Counted from the first letter of the stretch, positions 23,434 through 35,186 are shown. The stretch is 64,000 bases of DNA from Theocolax elegans (GCA_026168455.1 JANSJX010000053.1:62001-126000), one strand, 5' to 3'. Notes: generated by a model from the letters alone, not told the origin. A program made the numbers and translations.

Positions 23434-25102
23434 TTTTCCGAAGAGGTGAAGAAATGCTTAATGCACCATGACGGGAGCCATGCGAGACTCCCCGTGTGTG
23501 GGACTCTCCTATCGAAGGATGTCGACAGGCATACCCACTAAAACTCCACCTCTTTTCTTACCTTTATTCCCCCGCGGAAACCGCCGCAAGGCATTACTTC
23601 GCGGGGGGAGGCAACGGCTAGGTTAGCCCACTAATGTTGCTATCGCAACTCTTCTCTCCTCTTCTCTTCTGATGAGACCCAGCCTGTCCACTACGGGCAC
23701 GTACAGAGGGTTACCACCGCGTTCCATCCCTCCTGGGAGTCAAGCAGGCACGCCCCGATGCCCTCAGGGGTGAGGGGACCGCTCCAAGTGATTTGAAATT
23801 GGTCCCGATCCTCCCTGAAACGAGGACACCGTAGGAGGACGTGTTCCACGTCTTCGTCCACCCCTGGACAAGCCGGGCACTCTGCGCTGCCGTAGACCCC
23901 TATACGAAATAGGTAACTACGGAAGCATCCGTGCCCGGTCAACACCTGGGTAAGCTGGAAACTGACGAAGCCGTGTTTCCTGCTCGCCCACTCCCGGATC
24001 CGCGGGATGATGCGGTGGGTCCAGCGGCCGTCCCTGGCTGAGTCCCATCTCCGCTGCCACTCCTCTACGGTCCGCAATGACCATCGGTTATGGCAGCGGT
24101 TCTCTTCTAGGCGTCGCCCACCCTCACGGTGTCTTTCAGCTCTCACGGCTGCCAAGAGGTCGAAGGGGGCGGTCCCCGCGACCACCGAGAGCGCAATGTC
24201 AGATACGGTTCGGTACGCCCGGGCCACCCTTAGCGCAGCTATCCTGCAGGCTCTCTGGCACGGAGCACCAAAGCTCTTGTGCCTGTTCAGGGCATCAGCC
24301 CAGATAGGAGCTCCGTATAAAATTACGGAGCTCACCACCGAGGCAAGGAGAGACCTTCGCGGTTGCTGGGGTCCCCCGATGTTGGGCATGATGATCGCCA
24401 GCGCACGGGCCACCTTTGTCGCCTTTGAGCCTGCGTTCGCGAGATGGTGTTTGAACGACAGCCGCGCGTCTAGTGTGACCCCTAAATACTTTAACGTTTT
24501 CACCGACCGTATCCGTTCTTTACCTACCGTGAAGGTGGCGGTCCTCTCCTTTTTTGTGCGAGAGATGAGCACCGCCTCCGTTTTTTCCGCCGCCAGACTA
24601 AATCCGTGGTCTCTCAACCAAGTGGCGACCACTTCTATAGAGACGTCTCTGAGATATTCGATCTCTTCGACACTCTTTGCGACCACCACTAGCGCCACGT
24701 CGTCCGCGAAAGCCACTATCGAGACTCCCTCCGGAAGTTGCTGCCTAAGCAGGCCGTCATAGACAGCGTTCCAGAGTAGGGGCCCAATGACCAAACCCTG
24801 CGGCACGCCGCCCGTGATGTTGTGAGAGTGCACACCGTCGTCGGTGTCGTAGAGCAGAGTACGGTCAGTCAGGTAACTCGAGGTGACCTCCCTGAGATAG
24901 AGTGGCACTTGGAAGTGCTGCAGGGACAGCATGATGTCGTCCCATCTGGCAGAGTTGAAGGCATTCCGGATGTCCAAGGTGATGATGGCACATATCCAAC
25001 ATCTCTACCTACAGCGTCCATGGTCGATCGACCCTTTCGGAAGCCGAACTGGTTGTCGGAGAGGTCTCCGGCCCAACCGATGGCCGCTGCAAACCTGGCG
25101 CA
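23417..25102 (-). mobile_element. R1-clade non-LTR retrotransposon, 5'-truncated, in a (CA)n site
   Basis: Read on the minus strand, the element runs from about 25102 to a poly(A) tail (plus-strand T21 at 23417-23437). Its flanks on both sides are (TG)n on plus: 23401-23416 and 25103-25127. Insertion into AC-type microsatellites is known for some R1-clade lineages (Mino in AC repeats, Waldo in ACAY repeats). The 5' two-thirds (ORF1, endonuclease, RT N-terminus) is absent. The 3' untranslated part is about 250 bases. Confidence 0.85.
23691..25080 (-). pseudogene. Reverse transcriptase ORF2 (R1-like), 3' part
   Basis: The open frame 24977-23691 gives 428 residues: LDIRNAFNSARWDDI (first RT Asp), GGVPQGLVIGPLLWN, then the catalytic FADDVALV, and a thumb region KTLKYLGVTLDARLSFK. 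A C-terminal zinc knuckle follows (CPACPGVDEDVEHVLLRCPRF, CCHC), as in R1/TRAS/SART elements. Just upstream, another frame encodes LSDNQFGFRKGRST, the RT motif that normally precedes LDIRNAF by some 35 residues. Here the gap is shorter and out of frame, so a frameshift and probably a deletion separate them. RT copies element RNA at the target nick. Confidence 0.9.
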
Positions 25103-25261
25103 GTGTGTGTGTGTGTGTGTGTGTGTGCAGTTGGTTAGTTTAAATGCTGTATTAATAAATAAACTTAAATTATAACTATAATTAAAAACTAAAAGTGAGA
25201 ATGTTAGGCTGTATAAAAAAAACGTATAACATATATATTTATATATTCTTTTTCAGTTTCG

Positions 25262-25433
25262 CCAAGTTAAAGCTCCTGTGGAAATTGATTATAAAGATTT
25301 TCTAAATTCACTGAATGTAAACAAGTGCACTATTGCAACGGATTCTTTAATACAAAAGAGCAATCGTGTTTTCACTCTTTATTCTTTATCTGTTAATAAA
25401 AAGAGGAACGCTTCCTCACCTGGACCGTACTAG
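25262..25433 (+). CDS. Possible terminal exon, unassigned
   Basis: After a good acceptor (TTCTTTTTCAG) the plus frame stays open for 57 codons to TAG: it begins FRQVKAPVEIDYKDFLNSLN and ends NASSPGPY. The composition looks coding (mixed, not AT-driven), but no domain is recognised. An upstream exon would have to lie beyond the LINE or in the AT-rich stretch 25130-25250. It could be a host exon, an element exon or chance. Confidence 0.25.
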
Positions 25434-25890
25434 GAAAATCGGGGTATAAAATATTAAATAGGCACGCGGGTCTAAACGTGGTGCACCACTTACCGCGAAT
25501 CTAAATATCTCGACTGGGCGGGAAAAGGCTGGGCAACGGAAAGATAACTTGGCCTAAAGATTATCACTCTCTCACTCCAACGGTCGGGAATGCTGCCGAC
25601 TCCTGGTTTTCTTCTTTCCCTTCCTGTGGGACGTGCTGCTCCGCACGCCGACGTGAAGGTTGGTGGGGAGAAGGCCTCACACGCACACACTAAACGTACC
25701 AGTCCTTCCGTTCTTTTTCTTACATCAAAAGATTACGGCGGTTAACAAAGCGTTGTTGCTGCCGTGCGCGCGCGAACTCGATACTGTTATTACCTTCGCG
25801 CACGATACTCGCGCGCGTTCCTTGCGCGCGCATCCCTCTCTATACTCTTTTCGGTTACTCACCTGATCGGTAACTCGCTTACCGTTATAA
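25434..25890 (-). other. CpG-rich segment with two minus-strand splice-donor matches
   Basis: GC-rich for about 450 bases, with GCGCGC blocks. On the minus strand, CAG|GTGAGT (near 25861) and GCG|GTAAGT (near 25494) match strong donors, and the 66-codon frame 25690-25490 ends inside the second donor. This fits promoter or first-exon sequence of a minus-strand gene, but no downstream exon was recognised. Confidence 0.25.
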
Positions 25891-25899
25891 CATAATATT

Positions 25900-28136
25900 A
25901 TTGTTTTATTTTCTCATGCAGCATGCACAAAAAAAATATAAACATTTAAAAGTACAATTAAGAAACATGCGATCATATTATGTATTTAATTAAAACACAA
26001 GGACGTGTCACACCAACATTACAGGTATACATTTTCAAAAATAAAAATATTTTTTAATTATTAAATTAAAAATCTTACAAATTTGACAAAGTACTTTTCG
26101 AGCACAAGGGAATCTGAATGATCGATTTTTAAAAATAAAGGGGATGTCGGACACAGAAAACGGTCATTTTGTACATTTTTTTATATACAAATGAATAAAG
26201 TTTTCAAAAAACGCCGAACGTCAAGCCCTTAGGCATGTTTTAAATAATATACCCCATTTTTTCCAGATTTTAAAATCCATAATTTGATCACGATGTTTGG
26301 GTTAGAAGATTATGCTTTTTTGACTAATAACTACCGACCAAACATTGTTTACTAAATTATTATTTAAGAAATGTTTTTTCATTAAAAAATCGAAACTTCA
26401 AGCCCTTCCTTATGTTTTAAGCTATCCGTATGAATTTTTTCAGATTTTTATTACAATATTTTAGATATAATTTTTGGGTTGAAAGGTGCAGATTCCTGTA
26501 ATTTAGGTCTGACAAATTAGTAATTTTAAAATGTAAAGAAAATGTATCTGTACATTACTTAAAGTTATTATTTTCAAGAAAACGTAATATTGCTTTTTCT
26601 TCATATGTTGCGTTAGATACCTATTCTTAAAGCAACTTTGACATATACGACAAGACATCATGCAATTTTGAAAATGTTCAAAATTTTTATTTCTTATACT
26701 AGCAACAATTCCTTGGTCGCTAACGCTCCCTCGGTCGAAATTACACTAAATATATTCTTATTTTTTATATTTTTTTAAATTTATAATTTTACAATTTAAT
26801 TGAATAAAAATGTAAAATATAATATAATATGTAATTAACTAACCTAGTATTCAGTTACGAACAATTTTTTTAGTCAATATAATAAAAATAACAGTGTATT
26901 ATATTTGCAACTTTGTATATACTTATTTAATCTTAGTCAATTACACAAGAGTTTATAGATTCTGAACATATTTCTACATAATACTGAAACAATGACAAAA
27001 AATTAAAAATAATCGACATGATAAAACTTACACTGGAGTAAGGAATTTTAATTTTTATTTTTAATACGTAGTAACACATATATCACTACTTACAAAATTT
27101 CCACACTATCCCTGTAAGAAGCTACATCAATCTGGTAACAAATGTGTTATTTTTCTACCAGAATAATATTTTCAACAACAAAAATTAGAATATAAAATTA
27201 TTCTTTGACCATTTTACATATATTTCATGCTTTTTCATGATGTTTCACGGAAAGAAGATGAAGAATTAAAATTTCATACAAAATTACTAAACTCAGCTAA
27301 TGCATCGTATGTATTCAATTATTCATTCGAACAAATAATTATACGTAATAATTAAATTTATAAAAAATTTTTTCAGATTAAAATTCTTGCTAAAAGATTT
27401 ATTTTTACATTTTATTAATTTTGTTTTATTTTCAAAAATCTTTTAGAAAAAAGATTTTAGTAATTGCAACCAAAAAATATAAATGATATCCAATTACAAT
27501 AATAAAAAATTGAATATTAATTATAAAAGTTACTTTAATATTACATTTGGTATTACATTAAAAACATGAAAGAAAAATAATAATTTAAATTTTTTAACTA
27601 CCTTCCTCACGCATTTTACATCTTAGAAATAGAAGATGATGAAAAATGTTTGTAAAAAAAATCTGTATAAAAGTAATAAAAAAAAATAAAACGTATCGTC
27701 AAATAAAAAATGTATTACATTAAATTATATATATTATATTTTATATATTATCAAAATTTATTAGAGTAATAATACTGTTTTTGTCAATTTTCGTATTACT
27801 GTGACCGCTTTTTTTTACCGAAAACCCCTATAAAATAGTTTTCGAATTTTTCAACTAAACCCCCCTCTTACCCCCTACCACTCAATCAGTACATGGGGAA
27901 AAATTAAGACTGGTTCTCATATTCAATGTTGACCCTTCCTCCCACCTTCCTTCATCTTTAAAATAGGGGATAAAAAAGAGTGGTTGTCATATTGTTATTC
28001 ACCTGTACCGAAACCGCTAAATTATTTTTGGAATTTTTCTAAATTTATTTCCCCTTTTCCCCTCTTGCCCCTCATAAACCTCATAAAATCACTAATTTTC
28101 ATGTATTTTAGGGCATAACCTACACCAGCGGTCTTG
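25900..28136. other. AT-rich DNA with one weak tandem repeat
   Basis: No gene is seen. Two diverged copies of a block of about 177 bases occur at 26200-26500 (TCAAGCCCTT...ATGTTTTAA...TTTTTTCCAGATTTT). The rest is AT-rich with microsatellite-like runs. Confidence 0.4.
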
Positions 28137-28545
28137 GCCAATAATCTAACCACCGCCATTCGAAAGCTCTCGAAAAATGTGATCTTTTGAGCGGTGTTAG
28201 ATCAAAATCGATTGTGGCGTGGTCGCCTTTTTTTGATATTCAATATGTCCGGGCGTTCTATCTCTTCGAGATTTTAAAATTAAGAATTGTAACCCAGGTA
28301 GATAAGTTCTAAAGATTATTTTAAACAAAAGTTGTTTGTAATGTTTTTTCAAAAAAATTAATAGATTTTGAGATAAATGGCTTTGAAAATAGAAATTTTT
28401 CTAAAAAATTGAAAAATTTCCATTTTTCATGGTGGAATAACTCTTAGGCAAATTATTTTTAACACCTAAAATTTTTTTTCTATCTTCTGGAAGATATTTC
28501 CAGCCTGTTCTCAAATTTTGGAGCGATTTAAAATTTAACGTAATA
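28137..28545. mobile_element. Single diverged arm related to the palindrome at 7922-8922
   Basis: Blocks such as AATCGATTGTGGCG, TAGATTTTGAG, ACCTAAAATTTTTTT and TCTGnAAnAnATTT occur in the same order as in the right arm of the 7922-8922 element (from about 8555 to 8880). The opposite arm is missing. It is probably an old relative that lost one arm. Confidence 0.5.
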
Positions 28546-28547
28546 TA

Positions 28548-28855
28548 ATTAAAAAATAATTTTGATTTTTTAATTAAAATTAATTTAATTAAGAAATCAT
28601 TTTGATTTTTTAATTAAACTAAATCTAATTAAAAAATCATTTTGATTTCTTAATTGAATTTAGTTTAATTAAAAATCATTTTTATTTCTTAATTAAATTT
28701 AGTTTAATTAAAAAATCATTTTGATTTCTGAATTAAATTAATTTTAATTAAAAATCATTTTCATTTCTTGATTAAATTAATTTTATTTAAAAAATAATTT
28801 TGATTGGTTAATTAAATTAATTTTAATTAAAAATCATTTTCATTTCGTATTTAAA
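28548..28855. repeat. AT-rich tandem repeat (about 60 bp unit)
   Basis: Five or more copies of a unit of the form AAAATCATTTTGATTTnTTAATTAAATTnA. Each unit is itself close to palindromic. A similar array is at 53835-54240. Confidence 0.75.
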
Positions 28856-28943
28856 TTTATCTCTCTATATTATAAAAGACTTTCACAGCCGGTGCCGCCG
28901 TTTCAGAAATTAGCTCCCCCTCAAAAATAACCCAATAACCCAA

Positions 28944-28945
<2 letters not shown>

Positions 28946-28979
<34 letters not shown>
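28946..28979. repeat. (AT)n microsatellite
   Basis: A pure AT run that ends at the left terminus of the next element. Confidence 0.9.
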
Positions 28980-28982
<3 letters not shown>

Positions 28983-29230
28983 GGTGATCCAGAAATATAG
29001 GTAACAAATATATATATTCCGGTTCAGGAAATTAATTCGAGTATAACCTCGTCGGAATTTTTAAAAAAATATTAATTAGGCGAGGCATAATTATTTTTTT
29101 AAATGGGCCAATCAGAGGCCGGATTAGAGAAGAAAGGCGTGCGGCGTTGCCGCGCGAGACTAATGCAACAGGTGAACGTGCGAAGCGGCCGAGGCGCCTG
29201 AACATAGCTAATGCGTATAGCAGAAGCGAA
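28979..29230 (+). mobile_element. Left end of an ACAGGGTG-type element
   Basis: ACAGGGTGATCCAGAAATAT directly follows the AT run. GGGCCAATCAGAG lies about 126 bases inside and is then followed by a GC-richer segment. Terminus, spacing and CCAAT motif resemble the end of the 11612-22282 element, whose sequence otherwise differs. No matching right end is seen. Confidence 0.4.
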
Positions 29231-29686
29231 GATCCCGAAAGCGAATGAATCGCGAAATATATTTTACGAGATTGATTGTATGAATAAAATGTCCAATCAA
29301 GAAAATGATTTTTATTTAAGTCTAAATTAGACCGTAGACTAATAAATTAATTAATACTATTATTAATTTATTTACTAAATCTATGATATGCGTGCGTTAT
29401 AAATATGAGATTATTACAGTTTTAATCTCATCGTATTTACATTAATTTATTGAAACCTTTATGACGAATTTTAAGACAATAAAATTTTGAATTGAATTAA
29501 GTTTTGGGTACAATATAGCCAATAAATACGTTTACCATGAAGATATATCGCTACATATTGGAAATATATTAATTAATTTCGCAAGTATATTGGCAATAAT
29601 ATTGCTAGTGAAATAATTTCTGGTCCGTGTAAAATGAAATATAGCTCCAGCCTCAATTCTCCGCTTACAAAACAATACCACCGTGA

Positions 29687-29822
29687 GCGCTCTCCGATGT
29701 TCGCGCACATCAAATTTTGTATTCGCGGAGTAAGCCCGCCGCGGGCGCTCTCCGACGTTCGCGCTCATCAAATTTTGTACTCGCAGAGGAAGCCCGCCGC
29801 GGACGCTCTCCGACATCCGCGC
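29687..29822. repeat. GC-rich tandem repeat, 57-bp unit
   Basis: GCGCTCTCCGAnGTTCGCGC recurs at 29687, 29744 and, shortened, 29802, with CATCAAATTTTGTA in between. A related, more diverged stretch lies at 31141-31283. The open frame across it reflects the repeat and is not called a gene. Confidence 0.75.
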
Positions 29823-30006
29823 TGCAAGAGCAAACGTGCTCGAAAAAAGTTACTTCGTTAAAATTACAATTCATTTAGTTTCAGTCATTATAAATGTTTT
29901 GGAAAATGTTTAGGATAATATTTGCAATAATCTGACTGTTGAATTGAATTCAGTTTTTAATATACAAAATGTATATTGGTAATATGTTAGTTTATTTTAG
30001 AAGTAT

Positions 30007-30330
30007 ATTGGCAATAATATTTCTAGTGTAATAATTCCTAGTCCGTGTCAAATAAAATTTACCTCAAGCATCGCTGAAGGCTAAGGGATAACGTCTGGTT
30101 GAAATCTGACAATAGCCTAGAAATAATTTAGATATAGTCTATGTCTAATATGTTTTACATTGCTTTGAGAAATTGACATTTACTAAATATTTGTTTATAA
30201 TATATTAATATATTCTGATTGTATTGATAGAATTAAGTTTATTTGCATTATTTTGATATTAACGACAAAAATTATAAGATATCTTAGATTTCTACAGTGC
30301 ATCTTAACATTCATTCGTTAAGTTTCGACT
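30007..30330 (+). repeat. Dispersed repeat, copy 1 (copy 2 at 32225-32740)
   Basis: The two copies share long stretches, for example GTGTCAAATAAAATTTACCTC, TAACGTCTGGTTGAA and CTAATATGTTTTACATTGCTTT. Copy 2 is interrupted at 32427-32635 by two small foldbacks. Family unknown; no ORF. Confidence 0.7.
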
Positions 30331-30549
30331 GAAAATAATTCTTTACTTTTTAAAGACGCACGATTATTATTCATTGATAAGCACATTGGTAAAACATTTA
30401 ATACTTTTTACAAGCGGTGAAAATAAATGAATTAAAGTGTGAATATATCTATTAGAATAAATTATTAAACTAGTAATAACGTTGTATTGCCATCGGAAGC
30501 AAGAGCGAGAAAAACAGATAAACGTGTCTAAAAATTATATATCGTTTAA

Positions 30550-31123
30550 CCTTTAGAGGGCCGGGGTTTGAAAAAATTTGAAAATTTCATTTTTCTATAG
30601 GAATGTGGTTTAAGGTCCCTGAGTTAGAGCCAAACTAAGTTGCGATGTTGGTGAATCAGACCCCTTACGCCTAGAGGCGTATTCCGGTCGGGTACGGTAA
30701 GGCCAAATGTTGAAATTTTCAAAATTTCAGAAAAACGTTAAAATGCACAATTTATTTCATTTTCAGCTGTATATAGGTTTTATCTGGTCATTTTTTCCCT
30801 CGAACATTCTTTTGTGTTATTGCTAAACACAATTTTCAAACGAAAAGGACATTTTGCAAATTTGACCTTCAAATGACCTTGACCCTGAGGTCATGAGGTC
30901 AATCCGACTTCTACTTATTGCTACACATAATTTTCAAGTAGGATTGACATCAAAAATAGAAATGTCTTGGAAACTTAGTCATATTGCATCCCCCATTTTG
31001 ATTTTAATTTTTTTGGTTGCAGAATCATGTTTGGAGACTTCGTTAACCCTCACACCTGAATTGAGTTATTTAAATAAAAAAAAAAAGGTTTACGCCTTTA
31101 GGCGTTTTCCGGCCCTCTAAAGC
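30550..31123. mobile_element. TTAA-flanked element, CCTTTAGAGGGCCGG termini
   Basis: TTAA at 30546-30549 and 31124-31127 flanks ends CCTTTAGAGGGCCGG and CCGGCCCTCTAAAGC. Inside, CGCCTAGAGGCG and CGCCTTTAGGCG repeat a related palindrome near each end. There is no transposase frame; the 75-codon frame 30893-31120 is not convincing. The TTAA duplication points to piggyBac-type mobilisation. Confidence 0.75.
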
Positions 31124-31140
31124 TTAAAATAAATTAAAAC

Positions 31141-31283
31141 CGGGGCGCTCTCCGACGTCCGCGCGCGACCAACTCTCCTCTTAAAACGCAATGCCTCCGC
31201 AGGTGCTTGCCGACGTTCGCGCTTATCGTAATCTGCATTCGCGGAGATTGTTCGCCGCGGACGCTCTCCGACGTATTTACTGC
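31141..31283. repeat. Diverged relative of the 57-bp GC-rich repeat
   Basis: GCGCTCTCCGACGTCCGCGC, GACGTTCGCGCTTATC and GACGCTCTCCGACG repeat the units at 29687-29822. Confidence 0.65.
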
Positions 31284-31738
31284 GTAAGCATACGTACTAA
31301 AAAAAAAATGTTTTCACTACAATTACAATTTATTTTGTTTGCATAATAAATATTTTGGATTATTTAATGGATTTTAGAAGTAATTTTATTTATTATTTCT
31401 ATTTTTTATTAATTGACAATATTGGCAATATAATTCGCATATGTTGGAAATATATTGGAAAAATTTGAGCGATAAATTGGAAAAAATTAGCATTAAATGA
31501 CCAATAGACAACATATATATTTCTACGTTATTAGAATTTTAGATACTTTTCTACATATAACGGAAATATGGTGGTTCTATTGTTACTCTAACTTAATTTA
31601 TGAAAAGATGACCCGGATGCCGCAGATCAAGGACTTGTACGTCAAGCACTCGGACTAGATTGCCCACTGTGCTATGATTATTGTATTGAATGTTGGGTAC
31701 AATATAGCCAAAAAATAGGTTTACCATAAAAATATATC

Positions 31739-32157
31739 TAAATTAATTAATATTTTTATCGGTCTTACAGTCAATTATATGGGCAATCAGATTGCCTCTA
31801 CTTATAATCACCCCCGAAGAATCTATAAAAATAAAAATAAAAAATATAAAATATAAAAAATAAAAACACTAACTAAACATAAAAACAAATTATTAATAAA
31901 GCAATCTGACTGCCCCCCTGCACCAAAAATCTACTAACCCCAAATATGATGTCCGACATTTCGAGCTCGCTGCTGCTCCTCATCAGGGACTGATGTTAGT
32001 TAGTTAGTTAGACTATGTTTAGTTAGTGTTTTTATTTTTTATATTTTATATTTTTTATTTTTATTTTTATAGATTCTTCGGGGGTGATTATAAGTAGGGG
32101 CAATCTGATTGCCCATATAATTGACTGTAAGACCGATAAAAATATTAATTAATTTAG
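31739..32157. mobile_element. Palindromic MITE
   Basis: The arms begin TAAATTAATTAATATTTTTATCGG and pair with the complement at 32134-32157. Each arm also holds GATTGCC, the ATAATCACCCCCGAAGAATC block and a long AT run. The centre (31915-31990) holds TTCGAGCTCGCTGCTGCTCC and a TTAG repeat. It interrupts or abuts the dispersed repeat family. Confidence 0.7.
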
Positions 32158-32224
32158 TTATACTACAGTCGACATAAGTAATATTTTATTAATAAAAATA
32201 TATCGCCAATATATTGAAAATATA

Positions 32225-32740
32225 TTGGCTTTATTATTGCTAATGAAATAATTCCTAGTCTGTGTCAAATAAAATTTACCTCAAGCATCGCCGAAGGCTA
32301 AGGAAAGTCTAGATAACGTCTGGTTGAAGTATGACAATAGTCTACAAATAATTTAGCAATAGTCTGTTTCTAATATGTTTTACATTGCTTTAAGAAATTT
32401 ACATTTACTAATAGTATATTACATACCATGGCCAGTAAAATAAGAAATATCTCAGATCACATGTAATTGTCGGCCGAGGCAAAGCTGAGGTGGACGGACA
32501 AGTGATCTGAGGCTTTCTTTTTTACTGGCCAAGGTGTTTATTCTATTTTTCTGCCCTACGTTGCCGGAAAACGGCAACTTCAATTCGCGCAGCGGCCGGA
32601 AAGTTGCCGCTTTCCGGACGGAGGACAGAAAATATTTTTTATAATATATTAATATATTCATTGAATTAACTTTATTAGCATTATTTCGTTATTAACGGTC
32701 AAAATTATGAGAAATCATAGATTTCTGACGTGCATTTTAA
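32225..32740 (+). repeat. Dispersed repeat, copy 2, with small foldbacks inside
   Basis: It matches 30007-30330 on both sides of a 210-bp block. Confidence 0.65.
32427..32635. repeat. Two adjacent small foldbacks
   Basis: The first (about 32427-32535) pairs TGGCCAGTAAAA with TTTTACTGGCCA and GATCACATGT with ACAAGTGATC, around a GCCGAGGCAAAGC core. The second (about 32545-32630) pairs TTTCTGCCC...GTTGCCGGAAA with its complement. Both split copy 2 of the dispersed repeat. Confidence 0.6.
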
Positions 32741-33056
32741 AATTACGAGTACCCTTATGTAATGGAATTCGACAAGCCTTCTTTAGGTTACTTTATGCAG
32801 TATAATGAACAACTTTACCTTGAATTAATATTACAGCATTGAATATGTTCTTTCTGTATGATGAAGCAATATTAAGATAAGTATTTTATATGTATGCATT
32901 TTCTATAATTTTGTATGTATTCGATAGTTGTTTTATGTCATTTGTTTTAGAATGTCAATTGTTCTAGAATGTCGTTTGTTTTGAATGTCAGTTGTTTGTG
33001 CGCTTGTTAAACATTTCAGTTCTTTTACTACATCTAGTACTATAAACAGTGTCGAC

Positions 33057-33228
33057 ATGGCCGGACCTATTTACCAAGCATGAGAATACGCGGACATGAT
33101 CTGCACGTATGGTGCATGTGATTACGTTGCAGCGCGAGCGGCAGTCGCGTACGCCGAACGATTTCCTCATCGGCAACATCCCGATGCACGCACCATACGA
33201 AGAGCGTACGAACGGTTATGTGAGACAG
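33057..33228 (+). pseudogene. Exon with a DUF4817-type helix-turn-helix, one stop
   Basis: The ATG at 33057 (MAGPIYQA) is followed by a TGA at 33081-33083. In the same frame follow EYADMICTYGACDYVAARAA then VAYAERFPHRQHPDARTI and RRAYERLCETG, ending at a donor-like G|GTATAT. The pattern M-x-YG ... A-x-x-Y-xERFP-x-R-x-HP ... RLxETG is that of DUF4817, an N-terminal DNA-binding-like domain common in insect transposon proteins. No following exon is recognised and no element ends are visible around it. Confidence 0.6.
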
Positions 33229-33239
33229 GTATATATTAT

Positions 33240-33880
33240 GCTTTTATTATGATTTTATATACTTCTTGAAGAATATTTGTAAAAGTTTCTTCGAGCACTA
33301 TATTTTAGAAGTGTATACGTGTGAAAATTTTAAAGTGATCACTAAGTTTTATCATTGTTGCATCAAATTTATAATTACGAAATCGATGGTTCTAAGGATT
33401 TTCGGGATCTAGGAATCTATTGATGGTAATAGAAATGAAATTAAATTGGAAATAAGAGAAATAAAAAAATTATTTCTCCGTAAAATTAGGCTAGCGCCGC
33501 GTTTTTTGCTTTAATATGTAATTATGAGCATAATAATGCGCTCGGATCATTACTTACTTATGATTTGTACATTATTTAATTATAAATTAACTTTAGAAAA
33601 CCGAAGTATTTTCAATTACAAATTTCGGAACGCGAAATATGGAACGTTCGAAATAATTCTTCGCATAAAGACCTTTGTACTTCGCATTTTAAGAAAAACA
33701 ATTTACTTAATTGACACCATCTTGAACGATAAAGCTTAATTGCGCCGATCACTACATCGATTTGTTTTATATTGTACCCGAATTGAATTTATAAAAGCTA
33801 CGCATTAGACAAAATATGTGAATTTTGTGTTGGCCTCACATTAAATGACGTTTATATGATGTTTAATAGTTAAGATTTTA
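33240..33880. other. AT-rich DNA, no feature seen
   Basis: A 71-codon frame at 33524-33739 is AT-driven and has no domain. Nothing else was noted. Confidence 0.45.
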
Positions 33881-33891
33881 AATTATTAATA

Positions 33892-34330
33892 TAGAATTTT
33901 GTCGGTCTTGCTGAGCTAACGTCTAACGACTCTAAGAACTCCAAGTTGCTCGCTCGAAAAGGCACGACAATTCGCCGCGTATCAATCCCGAGGACAACAT
34001 TATGAAGGCCACAAGCCGCCAGACATAAATTTAAAAGAAGAAGCAAATAAAGTACTAAGTTATAAAATTGAAAATATTTTAATAAGAAAGAAAGACATTT
34101 TAAGTCTATGTGTTTCGTCTTGGGACCGTCTGCCAGAACTCATCAGTGGGGCGCAGACGGTCCCTGCCCCAGACACACAAGACAATATTATTGAATCAAA
34201 ATAATGATAAACTTAAAATTTTGGTATCGTAAGAACGAATGAACGGAGCCTATATAAGTACACATAAGGTGGAAAATCTGATTGTGGATGGAAAAGTGCC
34301 CTCTAACATCAGAGTATGTACTATGGACAT
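33892..34330 (+). mobile_element. Partial copy of the TATCGGTCT foldback family
   Basis: It starts TTTTGTCGGTCTTGCTGAGC and matches the right arm (complement) and then the interior of the 6380-6964 element, including the block near AGACACACAAGACAATATT. The far arm is missing. Confidence 0.6.
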
Positions 34331-34400
34331 AATTTTAAACCAAAGTCCTGTTATAATTAAAAATATAATTTTTCTCGCCCAGGCAAAAGTTTTTAAATTA

Positions 34401-34600
34401 ATATAGAATTTTGTCGGTCTTGCTGAGCTAACGTCTAACGACTCTAAGAACTCCAAGTTGCTCGCTCGAAAAGGCACGACAATGCGAATTGTCGCAAGAT
34501 GAATCGCAACGCCAGCAAGATATTCTGCGGCTATATATATGTAGAAAAGAGACGACAATCTCTCCAACGAGTGTAGAGAGATAGTCGTCTCCATCTGGCG
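34401..34600 (+). repeat. Second arm copy of the same family, plus a hairpin
   Basis: 34401-34483 repeats 33892-33971 almost exactly in the same orientation. The sequence then diverges and holds a hairpin at 34549-34592 (GAGACGACAATCTCTC / GAGAGATAGTCGTCTC). Confidence 0.6.
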
Positions 34601-35186
34601 GTGGGGAAAACCACTAGCCAGAGTGCGACGTATTAGACAGGCGTATTAGACAGGCGTCTAAGGTAAGATCTTCAGTTCCTTACTGAGGAGTCCAAGCTGG
34701 AGATCGAGGACGAAACGCCTTTAATTATTTTAAAAGGCCGTGCTCTGGGAAATTCCACCAACCATAGTGGACAAAGAGTACGATAGGCCTGTTTTATTCT
34801 AAAATAAAGCATTTAATTCGGAGAGACCGATATTATATACATTACACATATAAAAAAGAAAAGTTATTAAGAAAAAGCTTGACACTCCCTATTTAGATGA
34901 AAAATTTTTTGAAGTAGTACCAGAAAAATCTACTGTATTCGCTAAGGTAACTGGAAAATGCATTACCTGTAACAAATCCATCAAAGGAGAAGTAAAAACG
35001 TCTTCAAACTTTGTTCGACACCTTAGGGTAACAATTAAGTGTTAAATAATTATTAATTATAAGAGATACCGTGGCTGAACCAAACAAATTTAAATTTACA
35101 ATTTTCGTTTGTGCGCAAAAGCAAATTTTTTCAAATATACACATCTTTTTATCTCTGGATCACTACAATGTCTAACTATGTATATA

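Noticed and set aside
24007..24762. 251-codon plus-strand frame
   Set aside because: It is the antisense shadow of the R1-like RT, which has clear motifs on the minus strand.
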